A stretch of 64,000 nucleotides of DNA, from the NCBI GenBank assembly GCA_963665265.2, contig OY762224.2, positions 1,116,001-1,180,000 on the forward strand, in the 5' to 3' direction. Below, piece after piece: positions 41,993 through 50,686 of this stretch; the first letter of the stretch is position 1, and each line of letters begins with the position of its first letter. A program made the position numbers and the translations under genes. The notes under the pieces are model-generated. The model saw only the letters and a list, made by a program, of their open reading frames with translations. It did not search any database and was not told the origin of the DNA. Origin of the DNA: CAXXHQ01 sp963665265 (GTDB lineage Bacteria; Planctomycetota; Planctomycetia; Pirellulales; Thermoguttaceae).

Positions 41993-43057
41993 CTAATCCT
42001 GCTTTATTCCTGCGCCCTGCAAAATCTGCACGCGTTCGGCCGCTTGTTGGGTCGTAATTTGCTCCCCCGGCGAGATCGTCAAATAGCCGGCCTTGTCGCC
42101 GCAGCAGTCCAAAATGATCTGCCGAGAATTGGCCACGCGGTATCCTTCCAAACACGGATCATGCCCGTTTATGAGCAGCTTAGCGCCGATCAGATCGGCG
42201 AAGCGTCGAGCGTTTTCTTCTCGATAGTCGCGCCCCCAAAGCAACGAGAATACGTCGTCCTCGGCAAACGGCGCGTCGTAAGAAATTTCCCGCTCGAAAA
42301 TCCCTGCGTCGAACGATCCTGAGTCGCATTTTTCCGGAATGCTATGCGAAATAAATATGCCGTTCGATAACGAAACGGCCAGCGGCGAACTCCGCAAGAA
42401 CTCGAGTTGAGCTTCGCGCACGTCTTCGGTCGAGGACCCGAATTTATGCAACATGCCAAGGCGAAAAAGCAAATTTAGCATTTGCCTGTTCTTTTGGATT
42501 GGATAGCCGGTCAGTTCCGAAAGCTCGTGATTTCCGAGGAGAAAATGCACGCGTTGCGGGAATTCCGCCTTAAGAACGGCGATCTCTTCGAGCAACGCAT
42601 GCGACATGCAACCGCAGGCGTCGGTATAAATCGGTCCGCCGTGACACGCCTCTTGCAACACAAGGTGTCGACGAGGATTGCTCCGTAGCGCCGCTGCCGA
42701 AACGATCGCCTCGAAGTTGTCGCGGCGGCCGTGCAGATCGCCGGTAATCATCACTTCGTCGGCGTTGCGCGGATTGAGAAAAACGACGTTTCCCTGTCGG
42801 CCGGGCGTGCTCCGGTTCGCCGTGGACGCTTTTCTCAACGCGGCAATCACTTCCTCGGCGTCACGGTTCAAAGCGTCCATAGGCACGGTTGAATTCGATT
42901 TCGTGTTCAAGTTGAGCCAAGAGAAGATTTCACGACCGCAAATGTTCTGACCGCGCGGGTTTGGTGAAAAAGCGTTGAGTTTACCGGTCGCGTCGAGCGG
43001 CGAGCCAAATCGGATAAGTTCGTCGCAGCGACGGCAACGTCCCTTTAATTTACCCAT
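41993..43057 (-). CDS. calcineurin-like metallophosphatase
   Basis: A 354-residue protein; ATG 43057 lies six bases after AAGGA. After an N-terminal part with CRRCDELIRFG, the phosphoesterase core has VMITGDLHGRRDNFEAI (GDxHG), LLGNHELSELTG (GNHE) and a C-terminal LLINGHDPCLEGY. These give the two-metal site of the PP1/ApaH-like phosphoesterase superfamily. It resembles serine/threonine phosphatase-like proteins of planctomycetes. An internal ATG near codon 60 (MDALNRDAEEV) is a possible start if the zinc-ribbon-like N-terminus is not real. The substrate is unknown. Confidence 0.8.
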   Translation of the reverse strand: MGKLKGRCRRCDELIRFGSPLDATGKLNAFSPNPRGQNICGREIFSWLNLNTKSNSTVPMDALNRDAEEVIAALRKASTANRSTPGRQGNVVFLNPRNADEVMITGDLHGRRDNFEAIVSAAALRSNPRRHLVLQEACHGGPIYTDACGCMSHALLEEIAVLKAEFPQRVHFLLGNHELSELTGYPIQKNRQMLNLLFRLGMLHKFGSSTEDVREAQLEFLRSSPLAVSLSNGIFISHSIPEKCDSGSFDAGIFEREISYDAPFAEDDVFSLLWGRDYREENARRFADLIGAKLLINGHDPCLEGYRVANSRQIILDCCGDKAGYLTISPGEQITTQQAAERVQILQGAGIKQD

Positions 43058-43546
43058 CCGTTCCTTCGGACGCAACGTTGAGCGGGTCCGGATATGCGTT
43101 TTTCTCCGCGCGTAACGGATTTTCCGATTTTCTGGACTACGGGGACCGTAGGACCGATGACAGTTTTAGAGACGTACAGCGCGACGGATTGAGTAGAGGC
43201 GATCCGTCGGCAAGTTTCTATGCGACCCAGTATTTGCGAAACGATACGTGTGCCGACTTGTTGTGCCCCTGCATTTTTTGCATGGAGCCTGTTCGCCCGA
43301 AGGGCCGACAGGCGGTTGAACGCGCTGTCGGATTGTATTTGGTATAAAAATCCCGCAAGAGGATGGCTGCGACTGGATCTCGCCGTGACGCACGGCAAAG
43401 ACCCAATTGCAAGATGAGCCGCGAACGATTGCCGAAACTGGCGCCCCGAAATTCGGCCTTCGCCGTTCGGAAGCCTAAACCGCAGCGTTCGTCGTCCGGA
43501 AGGATCCAGACGCGGCCTCCTATGAAAAGAGAAGGATGGTAGAGGA
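43058..43546. other. intergenic region without a recognised gene
   Basis: About 490 bases. A long open frame on the minus strand (43045-43614) is rich in Arg/Ser, overlaps both neighbours and shows no domain, so I treat it as chance. The last 20 bases contain GAGAAGGATGG and GAGG upstream of the lipoprotein start. Confidence 0.5.
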
Positions 43547-43861
43547 ATGAAAAAAATATCGTTTGCCGTAATGGCGCTGATGATGATCGCGATGGCGACC
43601 GGCTGCATTTCCAAAAGCGGTCATCGCTCGTTGACCTGCATGCAAGGCAGTTGCGCCCAAGCGCCCGAGAACGCGGCCGAATGCGGTTGCGAGGGTTGCG
43701 GCGCGGTTGCTCCGAAGCAAGTCGCCGCTCAACCGCAAGCTCCGTGCGAGACTTGCCCGGCTATGGCGCCCCGACCGGCCGCCACCGTGGCGTATCCGTA
43801 CTACACGACTCGCGGCCCGCGCGACTTCTTGGCGAAAAACCCGCCCAGCATCGGCCCCTGA
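43547..43861 (+). CDS. small Cys-rich lipoprotein
   Basis: A 104-residue protein with a lipoprotein signal (MKKISFAVMALMMIAMATGC), the lipobox Cys being residue 20. The mature part has further cysteines in CMQGSC, CGCEGCG and CETCP, then a Pro/Ala-rich stretch and YYTTRGPRDFLAKNPP, an ending seen in small planctomycete envelope proteins. It is probably anchored in a membrane with a Cys-rich head that could bind metal or form disulfides. It has a strong terminator and stands as a single-gene unit. Confidence 0.75.
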   Translation: MKKISFAVMALMMIAMATGCISKSGHRSLTCMQGSCAQAPENAAECGCEGCGAVAPKQVAAQPQAPCETCPAMAPRPAATVAYPYYTTRGPRDFLAKNPPSIGP

Positions 43862-43913
43862 GCAAGTCGCTCATAAATGAATCGACTTAGCGATTCATCG
43901 ACCAAAAAAATCC

Positions 43914-43955
43914 AAGGACGGAAGAATCCCACGCGATTCTTCCGTCCTTCTTTTT
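43914..43955 (+). terminator. rho-independent terminator after the lipoprotein gene
   Basis: A perfect 15-base stem AAGGACGGAAGAATC / GATTCTTCCGTCCTT (43914-43928 and 43935-43949) with a six-base loop, followed by CTTTTTG. A preceding A-run makes it partly symmetrical. Confidence 0.9.
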
Positions 43956-44059
43956 GCGCTGTAGGAAATGCCTTCCATCCCCTACGCCCTACTCGCCGTC
44001 TGACGCGGCCCGAAAAAAACGCTACAATGTATGCCGTTTCATTTTGGACCGCGTTTTAA

Positions 44060-45493
44060 ATGGATCATGCAAACATGGCCTCGGGCGTCGAAAGCATCGC
44101 AATCATCGGCGGAGGAATTTCCGGGCTCGCCGCCGCGCATCGAATCACCGAAATTGCCCCGCAATGCAAACTAACGTTGTTCGAGGCGAGCGATCGGCTG
44201 GGCGGCGTCGTTTCGACCGTCCGCCGCGACGGGTTCCAAGTCGAACGCAGCTCCGACAACTTCATCACAACTTCGCCGTGGGGCGTCGATCTCTGCAAAC
44301 GCCTCGGGTTGGGCGATCAACTCATTTCGACCAATCCGACCTATCGCCGCACGTTCGTCGTCCGTCGAGGGCGACTGCATCATTTGCCGGATGGTTTTTT
44401 AATGATGGCGCCGACGCGGCTTTGGCCGCTCGCGCTCACGCCGATCCTTAGCCCCTTGGGCAAAATGCGTGCGGCTTTGGAATACTTCATTCCGCCGCGC
44501 GGTGATGAGACCGACGAAAGCATGGCCCAATTCGCCCGCCGAAGACTTGGCCGCGAGGCCTTCGAGCGACTCATCGAGCCGTTGGTCAGCGCCGTCTATG
44601 CGGCCGATATGGAAAAGCTCAGCGTGCTGGCCACTCTTTCCCGCTTCCGTGAAATGGAGCGAGAGCACGGCAGTTTGATCCGTGCGATGCGCTCGCAAAT
44701 GCACCAGCGACCGCAGCATGCGACCGAGAGCGGCGCTCGATTCAGCATGTTCGTCACGCTCCGCGACGGGCTGCAAAGCATGATCGACGCGTTGACCGCT
44801 CGATTGCCGACGGACGGCGTGCGACTTCGCTCTCCGGCCCTCGACGTTCGGCAAGAGGGCGACGGTTGGCGCGTGCATTTCGTTAAACCAAGCGGCGACA
44901 CGAGCACGGAGCGATTCGACGCCGTGATCGTCTCGGCGCCCTCCTCCGCGGCCGCCCAAATCCTGCGCCCGACGGACGAGCGACTCGGCTACGACTTGGC
45001 CTTGATTCGCCATTCCGGCACGGCGATCGTTTCGCTCGGTTACGACGACGCTTTGATCGGACATCCGATGAACGGAATCGGGGCCGTGGTCCCGGCCGTC
45101 GAGAACAGTCCGATTCTTGCGATTAGTTTCAGCACGCGGAAATACGCCCATCGCGCGCCGGCAGGCAAGACGCTCATTCGCGTATTCGTGGGCGGAGCGC
45201 GGCGGCCGGAGTTGGCCGAAACGGCGGACGACGAGTTATTGCCGCTCGTTCGCGAGCCGTTAGAACGTTGGTTGCGAATTCGCGGCGAGCCGGTTTTTTG
45301 CGACGTCGCGCATTGGCCCCGCACGATGCCGCAGTACCATGTCGGCCATAAAGAGTTGGTGGCGAGGATCGAAGCGGCCGTCGAGAAGTTGCCGCGACTG
45401 GCCTTGGCCGGCAACGCGTATCACGGCGTCGGATTGCCCGACTGCATTCGTGGCGGCGAACTCGCGGCCGAAAAACTTCTTGGCAATCCGTAG
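44060..45493 (+). CDS. hemY: protoporphyrinogen oxidase (HemY/HemG type)
   Basis: A 477-residue FAD enzyme oxidising protoporphyrinogen IX or coproporphyrinogen III in heme synthesis. The dinucleotide motif is IAIIGGGISGLAAAHRI, followed by the LFEASDRLGGVVSTV segment. ERSSDNFITTSPWGVDLCKRLGL and the C-terminal LALAGNAYHGVGLPDCIRGGELAAEKL match the PPOX family. The length is standard. ATG 44060 is used; ATG 44075 is also possible. It is isolated from other heme genes; the URO-D-like gene at 1.5 kb is not its partner HemE. Confidence 0.9.
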   Translation: MDHANMASGVESIAIIGGGISGLAAAHRITEIAPQCKLTLFEASDRLGGVVSTVRRDGFQVERSSDNFITTSPWGVDLCKRLGLGDQLISTNPTYRRTFVVRRGRLHHLPDGFLMMAPTRLWPLALTPILSPLGKMRAALEYFIPPRGDETDESMAQFARRRLGREAFERLIEPLVSAVYAADMEKLSVLATLSRFREMEREHGSLIRAMRSQMHQRPQHATESGARFSMFVTLRDGLQSMIDALTARLPTDGVRLRSPALDVRQEGDGWRVHFVKPSGDTSTERFDAVIVSAPSSAAAQILRPTDERLGYDLALIRHSGTAIVSLGYDDALIGHPMNGIGAVVPAVENSPILAISFSTRKYAHRAPAGKTLIRVFVGGARRPELAETADDELLPLVREPLERWLRIRGEPVFCDVAHWPRTMPQYHVGHKELVARIEAAVEKLPRLALAGNAYHGVGLPDCIRGGELAAEKLLGNP

Positions 45494-45590
45494 CACGCGC
45501 TTATCGGCGTTGATACCTAGTTACGAGGGAATTGCCGCTCTTCTCTACGCAGGACGCAATGGCGCTTACGTCAATTTCGGAGAGGCGTCC

Positions 45591-45660
45591 AAAAGAATAT
45601 GGACGCCTTTTTCGGCCGAAATATTGAAATCATTTGGTTCGGCGGATCGCCGTAAGTCGC
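45591..45660. repeat. 70-base dispersed repeat, copy 2
   Basis: The gap-free partner of 13021-13090. Here it has intact hairpin arms: GGCGTCC (45584-45590) pairs with GGACGCC (45601-45607), and CGGCG-GAT-CGCCG forms a second small stem near the right end. ATTGTCAAAGAACG follows about 85 bases downstream. Confidence 0.7.
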
Positions 45661-46066
45661 GAAAGTAGGGCGTAGGGCGTAGGGGCGCAGCGCGAGCGGC
45701 GGTAAAGCCGGCCCGTCGAAGGCCGGTTACCGAAAGATAATTAAATTGTCAAAGAACGAAGGAAAGGTTGCCAGGCTTTCCGGCGATAAATTCGCCGTCG
45801 GAAACAATAGCGGAACGGTTGGCCCAATTTCAAGCGGAAAAGAGTTTGGGGAGTGGCGCGGCGGGGATGTTGGCCACGAAAGAACGCAAAGAACTCGAAA
45901 GGTTGCGAGTAGTTACGGAATCAAGGAAATGGAAAAAAGCGATCGATGTAACGCAGGGCGTGGGGACGCGCTTCTCTTCGAGTCGCGGCTAAACGAGAGC
46001 GGCGCATTTGGCGGTGCGTGCAAGCACCACCCTACAACTGCACGGCAGAGCCGTGCAATCAGTACG

Positions 46067-46093
46067 TTACTAGGCGGAGCCTAGCAACGAGGA
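46067..46093. repeat. palindromic element A, copy 1
   Basis: TTACTAGGCGGAGCCTAGCAACGAGGA type: the stem CTAGGC / GCCTAG surrounds GGA. It is paired with the copy at 46146-46172, which has compensating changes in its stem (CGAGGC / GCCTCA), a sign of selection or repair of the hairpin. Confidence 0.7.
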
Positions 46094-46101
46094 AAAGGAA
46101 A

Positions 46102-46132
46102 GGAACGCCACAGAGGGCGTTCCCTACAGCGC
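46102..46132. repeat. palindromic element B, copy 1
   Basis: The stem GGAACGCC / GGCGTTCC with the loop ACAGA, followed by CTACAGCGC. It is identical to 46197-46227 except for one base after the stem. Confidence 0.75.
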
Positions 46133-46145
46133 ATTTTCCGGCACA

Positions 46146-46172
46146 TTACGAGGCGGAGCCTCATAACGAGGA
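46146..46172. repeat. palindromic element A, copy 2
   Basis: TTACGAGGCGGAGCCTCATAACGAGGA type. It differs from copy 1 in the outer stem bases and shares AACGAGGA at the end. Confidence 0.7.
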
Positions 46173-46196
46173 GCAATAGAATAACGCAAAGACATC

Positions 46197-46227
46197 GGAA
46201 CGCCACAGAGGGCGTTCCCCACAGCGC
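46197..46227. repeat. palindromic element B, copy 2
   Basis: The stem GGAACGCC / GGCGTTCC, followed by CCACAGCGC. The elements occur in the order A, B, A, B, so an A-B pair of about 80-95 bases was duplicated. Confidence 0.75.
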
Positions 46228-46278
46228 GAGTTTTTGCGGAGCTCGCAGAGCGCTCGACAACTAAACAGTTCGGCCAGC

Positions 46279-48488
46279 CTACTCGTCGGCGAAGACGCGG
46301 GTGCTTTCTTCCTTCGTGACCGGGCTTTGCATTTCGTCGGTCAAGAGTTGGAACTTCGCTCGCAGATCGCCCGGCCGCAACGCCTTCACGCGAATGCGGT
46401 AGGTCGTTTCGGCCTTCGGAGCAAGTCGGGCAAGCCCGTCGAAGATGACGGCGTTGCTTTCGACCGCGTATCGGGTCGGGCCTTCGGCCGCCAACGGTTG
46501 CATCTCTTGCGGCAGCGTGACCGCCAATCGCAAATTGCTGGCCGCCTTCGAACCTTGATTGACGACTCGCACTTCGTAGGTCGTTTCGCCGCCGACTTCG
46601 ATGGGGTCGGTCGTGTCGGCCACTTGGAACATGACGGCCGCGATCCCTTCGACGATGACCGGCTGCTCGCGCTCGGCCGAGACTCCGCGCTGCGCCATGC
46701 CGCGAATTTTTATGCGTTGTTGGCCCGGTTCGGTCGGCATCGTGACTAATTCGACTTTGCCCGTTTCTTGGGCGGGCAATTCCTCGAGGCGCCAGTGGAC
46801 GGCGCGTTCGGCTTCGACGTATTGTCCGGCGTTGTTCGCGCCGACGAATTTCAGGCCGGCGGGCAAATAGGCCACTAGCTCGACGTCTTGCGCCGGGGCG
46901 GAGCCAGGATTGCTGACCGTCACTTGATAAGTGGCTTCTCGTTCCAGGTAGCGGCGTTTCGGGCCGTCCATAGCGAGTTCCAATTTCGGCGCGATGACTT
47001 CGATCGGGCGGCGATCTTCGACGCGGAGATTGCCGTCGCCGCGCACGGCGAGCAAATTCGTCGCGGCGCCTGCCGTCGCGGCGGTCAAACGCAATTCGAT
47101 TTTCTTCGATTCGCCGGGGCGAAGCGTGCCGATGTCGTACTCCAGTTCGCTGCCTGCCGGATGTTGGAATCCTTGCGGAAGATGTTCTTCGAGCACGACG
47201 CCGGTCGCGGCGCCGCTGCCGGGGTTCGAAACTGTAATGCTTAGCGTGACCGTCTCGCCGATGAGGACTTTGCTCGCGGCGTTCGCTTCGATGACCAATT
47301 GCGGCTTGGTGACGATCGATCGGGCCGAGGCGTCGGCGCCGAAATGGACGGTCGCCACGCTGCCGATTTCACCTTCGGTTTGCGGCATGATTTCCATCTC
47401 GACGGCGGCTTCTTCGTTCGGCCGCAGAGTGCCCAAGGTCCAGACCAGTTCGCCGCGAATGTTTTGCGACGCGCGAGGGGTCGTGTTTAGCAACCGAGCG
47501 CCTCGCGGCGTTTGGTCGTGAATTTCGACTTGGCTGGCCGGCGTTTGGCCGACGTTGCGAACCGTGACCTTGATTACGGCCGGTTTCCGACTTGCACTTC
47601 CTTCGGGGCGAATTTTTGGACGACCACTTGCGCGCTTTGTTGTCCTTCAAGCTGTTTGGCTCCGGGCTGGCCGGCGCCTTCCTGGGCGGTTGTGCCGTCG
47701 ACCGAGGCGTCGCCGGGATTGATCGGCGCTCGTTCGCCGACGCGTGAAGAGGCGAACGGGGCAGCGCCGTCGCGCGAAAGTCGTTGCGGCTCATTTCGAT
47801 CGCGCTGCGGAGTCATTCCGCCTTGCATCGGCGGAGCGGATTGCGAAGCGGAAGGCGGAACGTTCGTCGCCGAGCGGCTGGCATAGCGAGGGCGAGGATC
47901 GTTTTGATCTTGATTGTTCGAGGCGGGCGTCTGGGCCGCGGCGTAACGATCGCGAGCGCCGGCCATATCCCGATAGTTAACGGGCGAGGCGGGTTGGCTG
48001 CGGTCGTCGGCAATCGTTGCCGCATTCGTTTCAGGAGCTTTCAACGGGGCGGAGGCGGTTGCGGTTCCATCGGTGAGCGCGTTCGGCGCGTCGGTCGAAG
48101 CGGTCGCTTCGGCGGCCACGTCACTGGCGGGAACGTCGGCCGAGGCCGGGGTTAAAAAGGGGTCCGCAATTTTGGCGTTCGCGGCGTATCGATCGCCGTT
48201 TTGGGCGGAAGCTTGGAGCGGTCGAGCGGAGGCCGAATCGGGAATGCGACGCGGAGGCGCTTCGGCCGAACCCGGCGAGCGTAAGGGTTGACCTCGTAAC
48301 GGATTAACCACTAAGCCGTCCTTCTTCGTCTCCTTGGGAATCGATTGCGTCGAAGGGGGCGTAAAAAGCGTGTCCGCTTGCTCGGCCGGCGTTTGCGTTT
48401 CCGCGTTGCGTTGGGCGTGCGCGATGGCGATCATCCCTAGCACGACGACTACGACTAGCGATCCAATTCGGATGATAAGGCGTTTCAT
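46279..48488 (-). pseudogene. DUF11-repeat surface protein interrupted by an apparent one-base deletion
   Basis: Two minus-strand frames form one gene. The first (48488 to 47574) encodes a signal peptide (MKRLIIRIGSLVVVVVLGMIAIAHAQ), a long Pro/Ala/Ser-rich region, and the start of a DUF11 domain, QVVVQKFAPKEVQVGN. It then stops. The next frame resumes at once with AVIKVTVRNVGQTPASQVEI and continues to 46279 through several DUF11-type repeats (TVSNPGSGAATGVVLEEHLP and similar). One extra G at about 47582 (plus strand) would join them as VGNPAVIKVTV. The intact protein would be about 735 residues, exported and envelope-associated. It may be a true pseudogene or a sequencing error. Confidence 0.8.
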
Positions 48489-48873
48489 AGGAAAACCCTA
48501 CTCGATAATTTTTCCGTCAAATTTGATTCGCGCCGCATTTATTATCCGCAAAGAGCGAGTGGATCGTTCTTAAAACGGATGGATGGCGAAGGCGCGAAAA
48601 ATAGGCAAACATTCGGGCGGGTTTATACGCTCGAACTGCCTAATCTACCGACAATCGGGGGCTAAGTACCAAAAAACTGCGGATGCGCGAAGAGCAATTT
48701 CGAGGGCGGCGGACTCCAACAAGGCTGTCAGGCACGGGGGCGCCTGACCTACGAGCTGGGGATCATTTTTCACCACCAAGGCACAAAGACACGAAGTGGG
48801 GCACGAAAACAAGGATGAAGGATGAAGGATGAAGGATGAAAGGCGCGGCGGGGAATATGCGGAGGAACCGAGG
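48489..48873. other. intergenic region with hairpin and short tandem repeat
   Basis: About 385 bases between murJ and the DUF11 gene. A TCAGGC / GCCTGA hairpin followed by CCTAC (48728-48752) has the same layout as the palindromic elements at 46 kb. A (GGATGAA)4 array follows. No gene was recognised. Confidence 0.55.
48813..48840. repeat. GGATGAA tandem repeat, four copies
   Basis: Four perfect seven-base units in non-coding DNA, just downstream of the murJ stop on the opposite strand. Variation in copy number between strains is likely. Confidence 0.85.
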
Positions 48874-50484
48874 TTAGGAATTCCGGCCGGAGAAGAGCAT
48901 GGAAATTTCACGACCGCCGAGGAATCGGAATGCGGCCGTATAGAGGAGGAGGCCGACGGAGGCGGGGGCGGCGAGGCGGATGAATTTTCCGAGGAAGCCG
49001 GGCCAGTCGGGCAGGGAGTGCATAAGGGCGAAGCAAGCGCCGGCCATGAGGGCCGAGGCGACGACCGCCCGGAGAGTCGTCTTCGCAAGGGGGCGCCAAT
49101 GAATCGCGGCGGCCCGACGTGAAAAGACGCGGAGCAAAATGAAGAATTGCAAGGCGGCGACGGCGGCGGTTGAAAGGGCCAAGCCTCGTTCGGCGAGCGG
49201 CCAGATTAGGGTTAAGTTCAAAGTTATGTCGAGAAGGGTCATACGTGCGGCGATGCGGACGGGAGTTTTTCCGTCGCCGAGGGCGTAGAATCCGCGCACG
49301 ACGATCGGAGCGGCGCAATAGGCCCAAACGCCGACGGCGTAGCAGGCGATCATGCGCGCGGCGCGGACGGCGTCGTCGGGAGTGAAGTTTCCGCGTTCGA
49401 AGAGCAACGAGGAAAGAGGTTGGGCGAGCATCGCCAGGCCGACGCTTGCCGGAATGGAAAGGGCCAGGGTCATCCGCAGGCCGAGGGTCATGTCGGCGCT
49501 CATGTTTTTAAAGTCGCTGCGCGCGGCATGCCTGCTGAGGAGCGGGAAGATGGCGGTGGCGATGGCCGCTCCGACGAGCCCCATCGGCAATTCATACATT
49601 CGTTCGCCGTAGTAGAGCGATGCGGCGGCGCCGGCGTTCATCGGGTAATTGAGGCCGGGGAACCAAGCGATAGCGGTCGGATCGGGCGTGGGCGAGGAGA
49701 AAAGCCAAGCGATCATGCTGTCGGAGAAAGTGTTGATTTGCGTGACGGCGAGGCCGAGGAGCATGGGGGCCATGTTGCGGACGATTTCGCGGATTGCGGC
49801 GCGCGAGGAGGCGAAGTCGAGTTCGAAGCGAAAGCCGCGATTTCGCAACGGGCGAATTTGCAGGAGGATTTGCAGGGCGCCGGCGATCAACACGCTGACG
49901 GCTAGGACGTAGGCCTGACCTTCGCGCGTGGCGGCAATTCGCGGTGCGGCGATCCAAGCGGCAAGGAGCCAGACGAGGTTGACGACGGCGGGCATAAGCG
50001 AGGGAATAAGGAACTCGCCGAGGCATTGGAGCGTTGCCGATAGTTGAGCGGCGACGCAGATAAAAACCAGATAGGGGAGCATCGCCGCCGCGAGGCCCAT
50101 GAGGAGATGGAGGCCGGGCGAGTCGCTCCAAAAGTGGGCGATGCAGAAGAAGGCGCCTTCGCCGATGACGGCGACGGCGAGGAGAAACAAAGCGAGTCGA
50201 ACGAAGAGGGTTGAGGCTAAACGCCAAGCTTCGCGAGGATCGGATTCGAGCGTTTTGGAGAGAACGGGCAAATAGCTAGCCGCCAAAGCGCCTTCGCCGA
50301 ATAAACGACGGAACAAGTTCGGAATCCGATAGGCGACGGAGAAGGCGTCGGCGACCATTCCGCCGGAGAGGCCGAGAAGGGAGGCGGTGGCCATATCGCG
50401 CAACAGGCCGGTGGCTCGGCCGGCCAAGGTGCCGAGGCTGTTGACGCGCGCGCCGGTTATCAACGGATGCTTTTCGTCGGGCAT
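48874..50484 (-). CDS. murJ: MurJ lipid II flippase
   Basis: A 536-residue inner-membrane protein of about 14 helices in the MviN/MurJ (MOP exporter) family. Markers are the N-terminal GRATGLLRDMATASLLGLSGGMVADAF, FRRLFGEGALAASYLPVLSK, and central helices such as MAPMLLGLAVTQINTFSDSMIAWL. It flips the peptidoglycan precursor lipid II to the outside, which fits the view that planctomycetes possess peptidoglycan. The length is normal. It stands alone, with opposite-strand neighbours on its upstream side. Confidence 0.93.
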   Translation of the reverse strand: MPDEKHPLITGARVNSLGTLAGRATGLLRDMATASLLGLSGGMVADAFSVAYRIPNLFRRLFGEGALAASYLPVLSKTLESDPREAWRLASTLFVRLALFLLAVAVIGEGAFFCIAHFWSDSPGLHLLMGLAAAMLPYLVFICVAAQLSATLQCLGEFLIPSLMPAVVNLVWLLAAWIAAPRIAATREGQAYVLAVSVLIAGALQILLQIRPLRNRGFRFELDFASSRAAIREIVRNMAPMLLGLAVTQINTFSDSMIAWLFSSPTPDPTAIAWFPGLNYPMNAGAAASLYYGERMYELPMGLVGAAIATAIFPLLSRHAARSDFKNMSADMTLGLRMTLALSIPASVGLAMLAQPLSSLLFERGNFTPDDAVRAARMIACYAVGVWAYCAAPIVVRGFYALGDGKTPVRIAARMTLLDITLNLTLIWPLAERGLALSTAAVAALQFFILLRVFSRRAAAIHWRPLAKTTLRAVVASALMAGACFALMHSLPDWPGFLGKFIRLAAPASVGLLLYTAAFRFLGGREISMLFSGRNS

Positions 50485-50686
50485 GGCAAGATGTTAGCGA
50501 ATAAAGCGGATAGTGAAAAGAACTCTTTGCCGAGGAGATGGACAATTTTGCTCCCCAAAGCATTTTTAGACGAGACTCGCTATTTTGGTCGTAATTTGAA
50601 ATAATTTGAGCGGATATCTGGAATACATTTCGGCCTCGGCGAAACGAAAAGCCGCAAACTTAGTGGAGCACATCAGCGGGATAGTA

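Larger units (their letters stand above)
45494..46278. other. repeat-rich intergenic region
   Basis: About 785 bases with no credible protein gene. It contains a copy of the 70-base dispersed repeat (45591-45660), a short tandem array GTAGGGC (45665-45685), and several hairpins: TGCACGGC-AGA-GCCGTGCA (46039-46057), two copies of a TTAC(G/T)AGGCGGAGCCT element, and two of a GGAACGCCACAGAGGGCGTTCC element. Alternating hairpins of different sequence but similar shape suggest small mobile palindromic elements. Confidence 0.6.

Noticed and set aside
43045..43614. A 189-codon minus-strand frame across the gap and the lipoprotein gene
   Set aside because: It overlaps the real start of the metallophosphatase and the lipoprotein gene, lacks a ribosome-binding site and has no recognisable domain.
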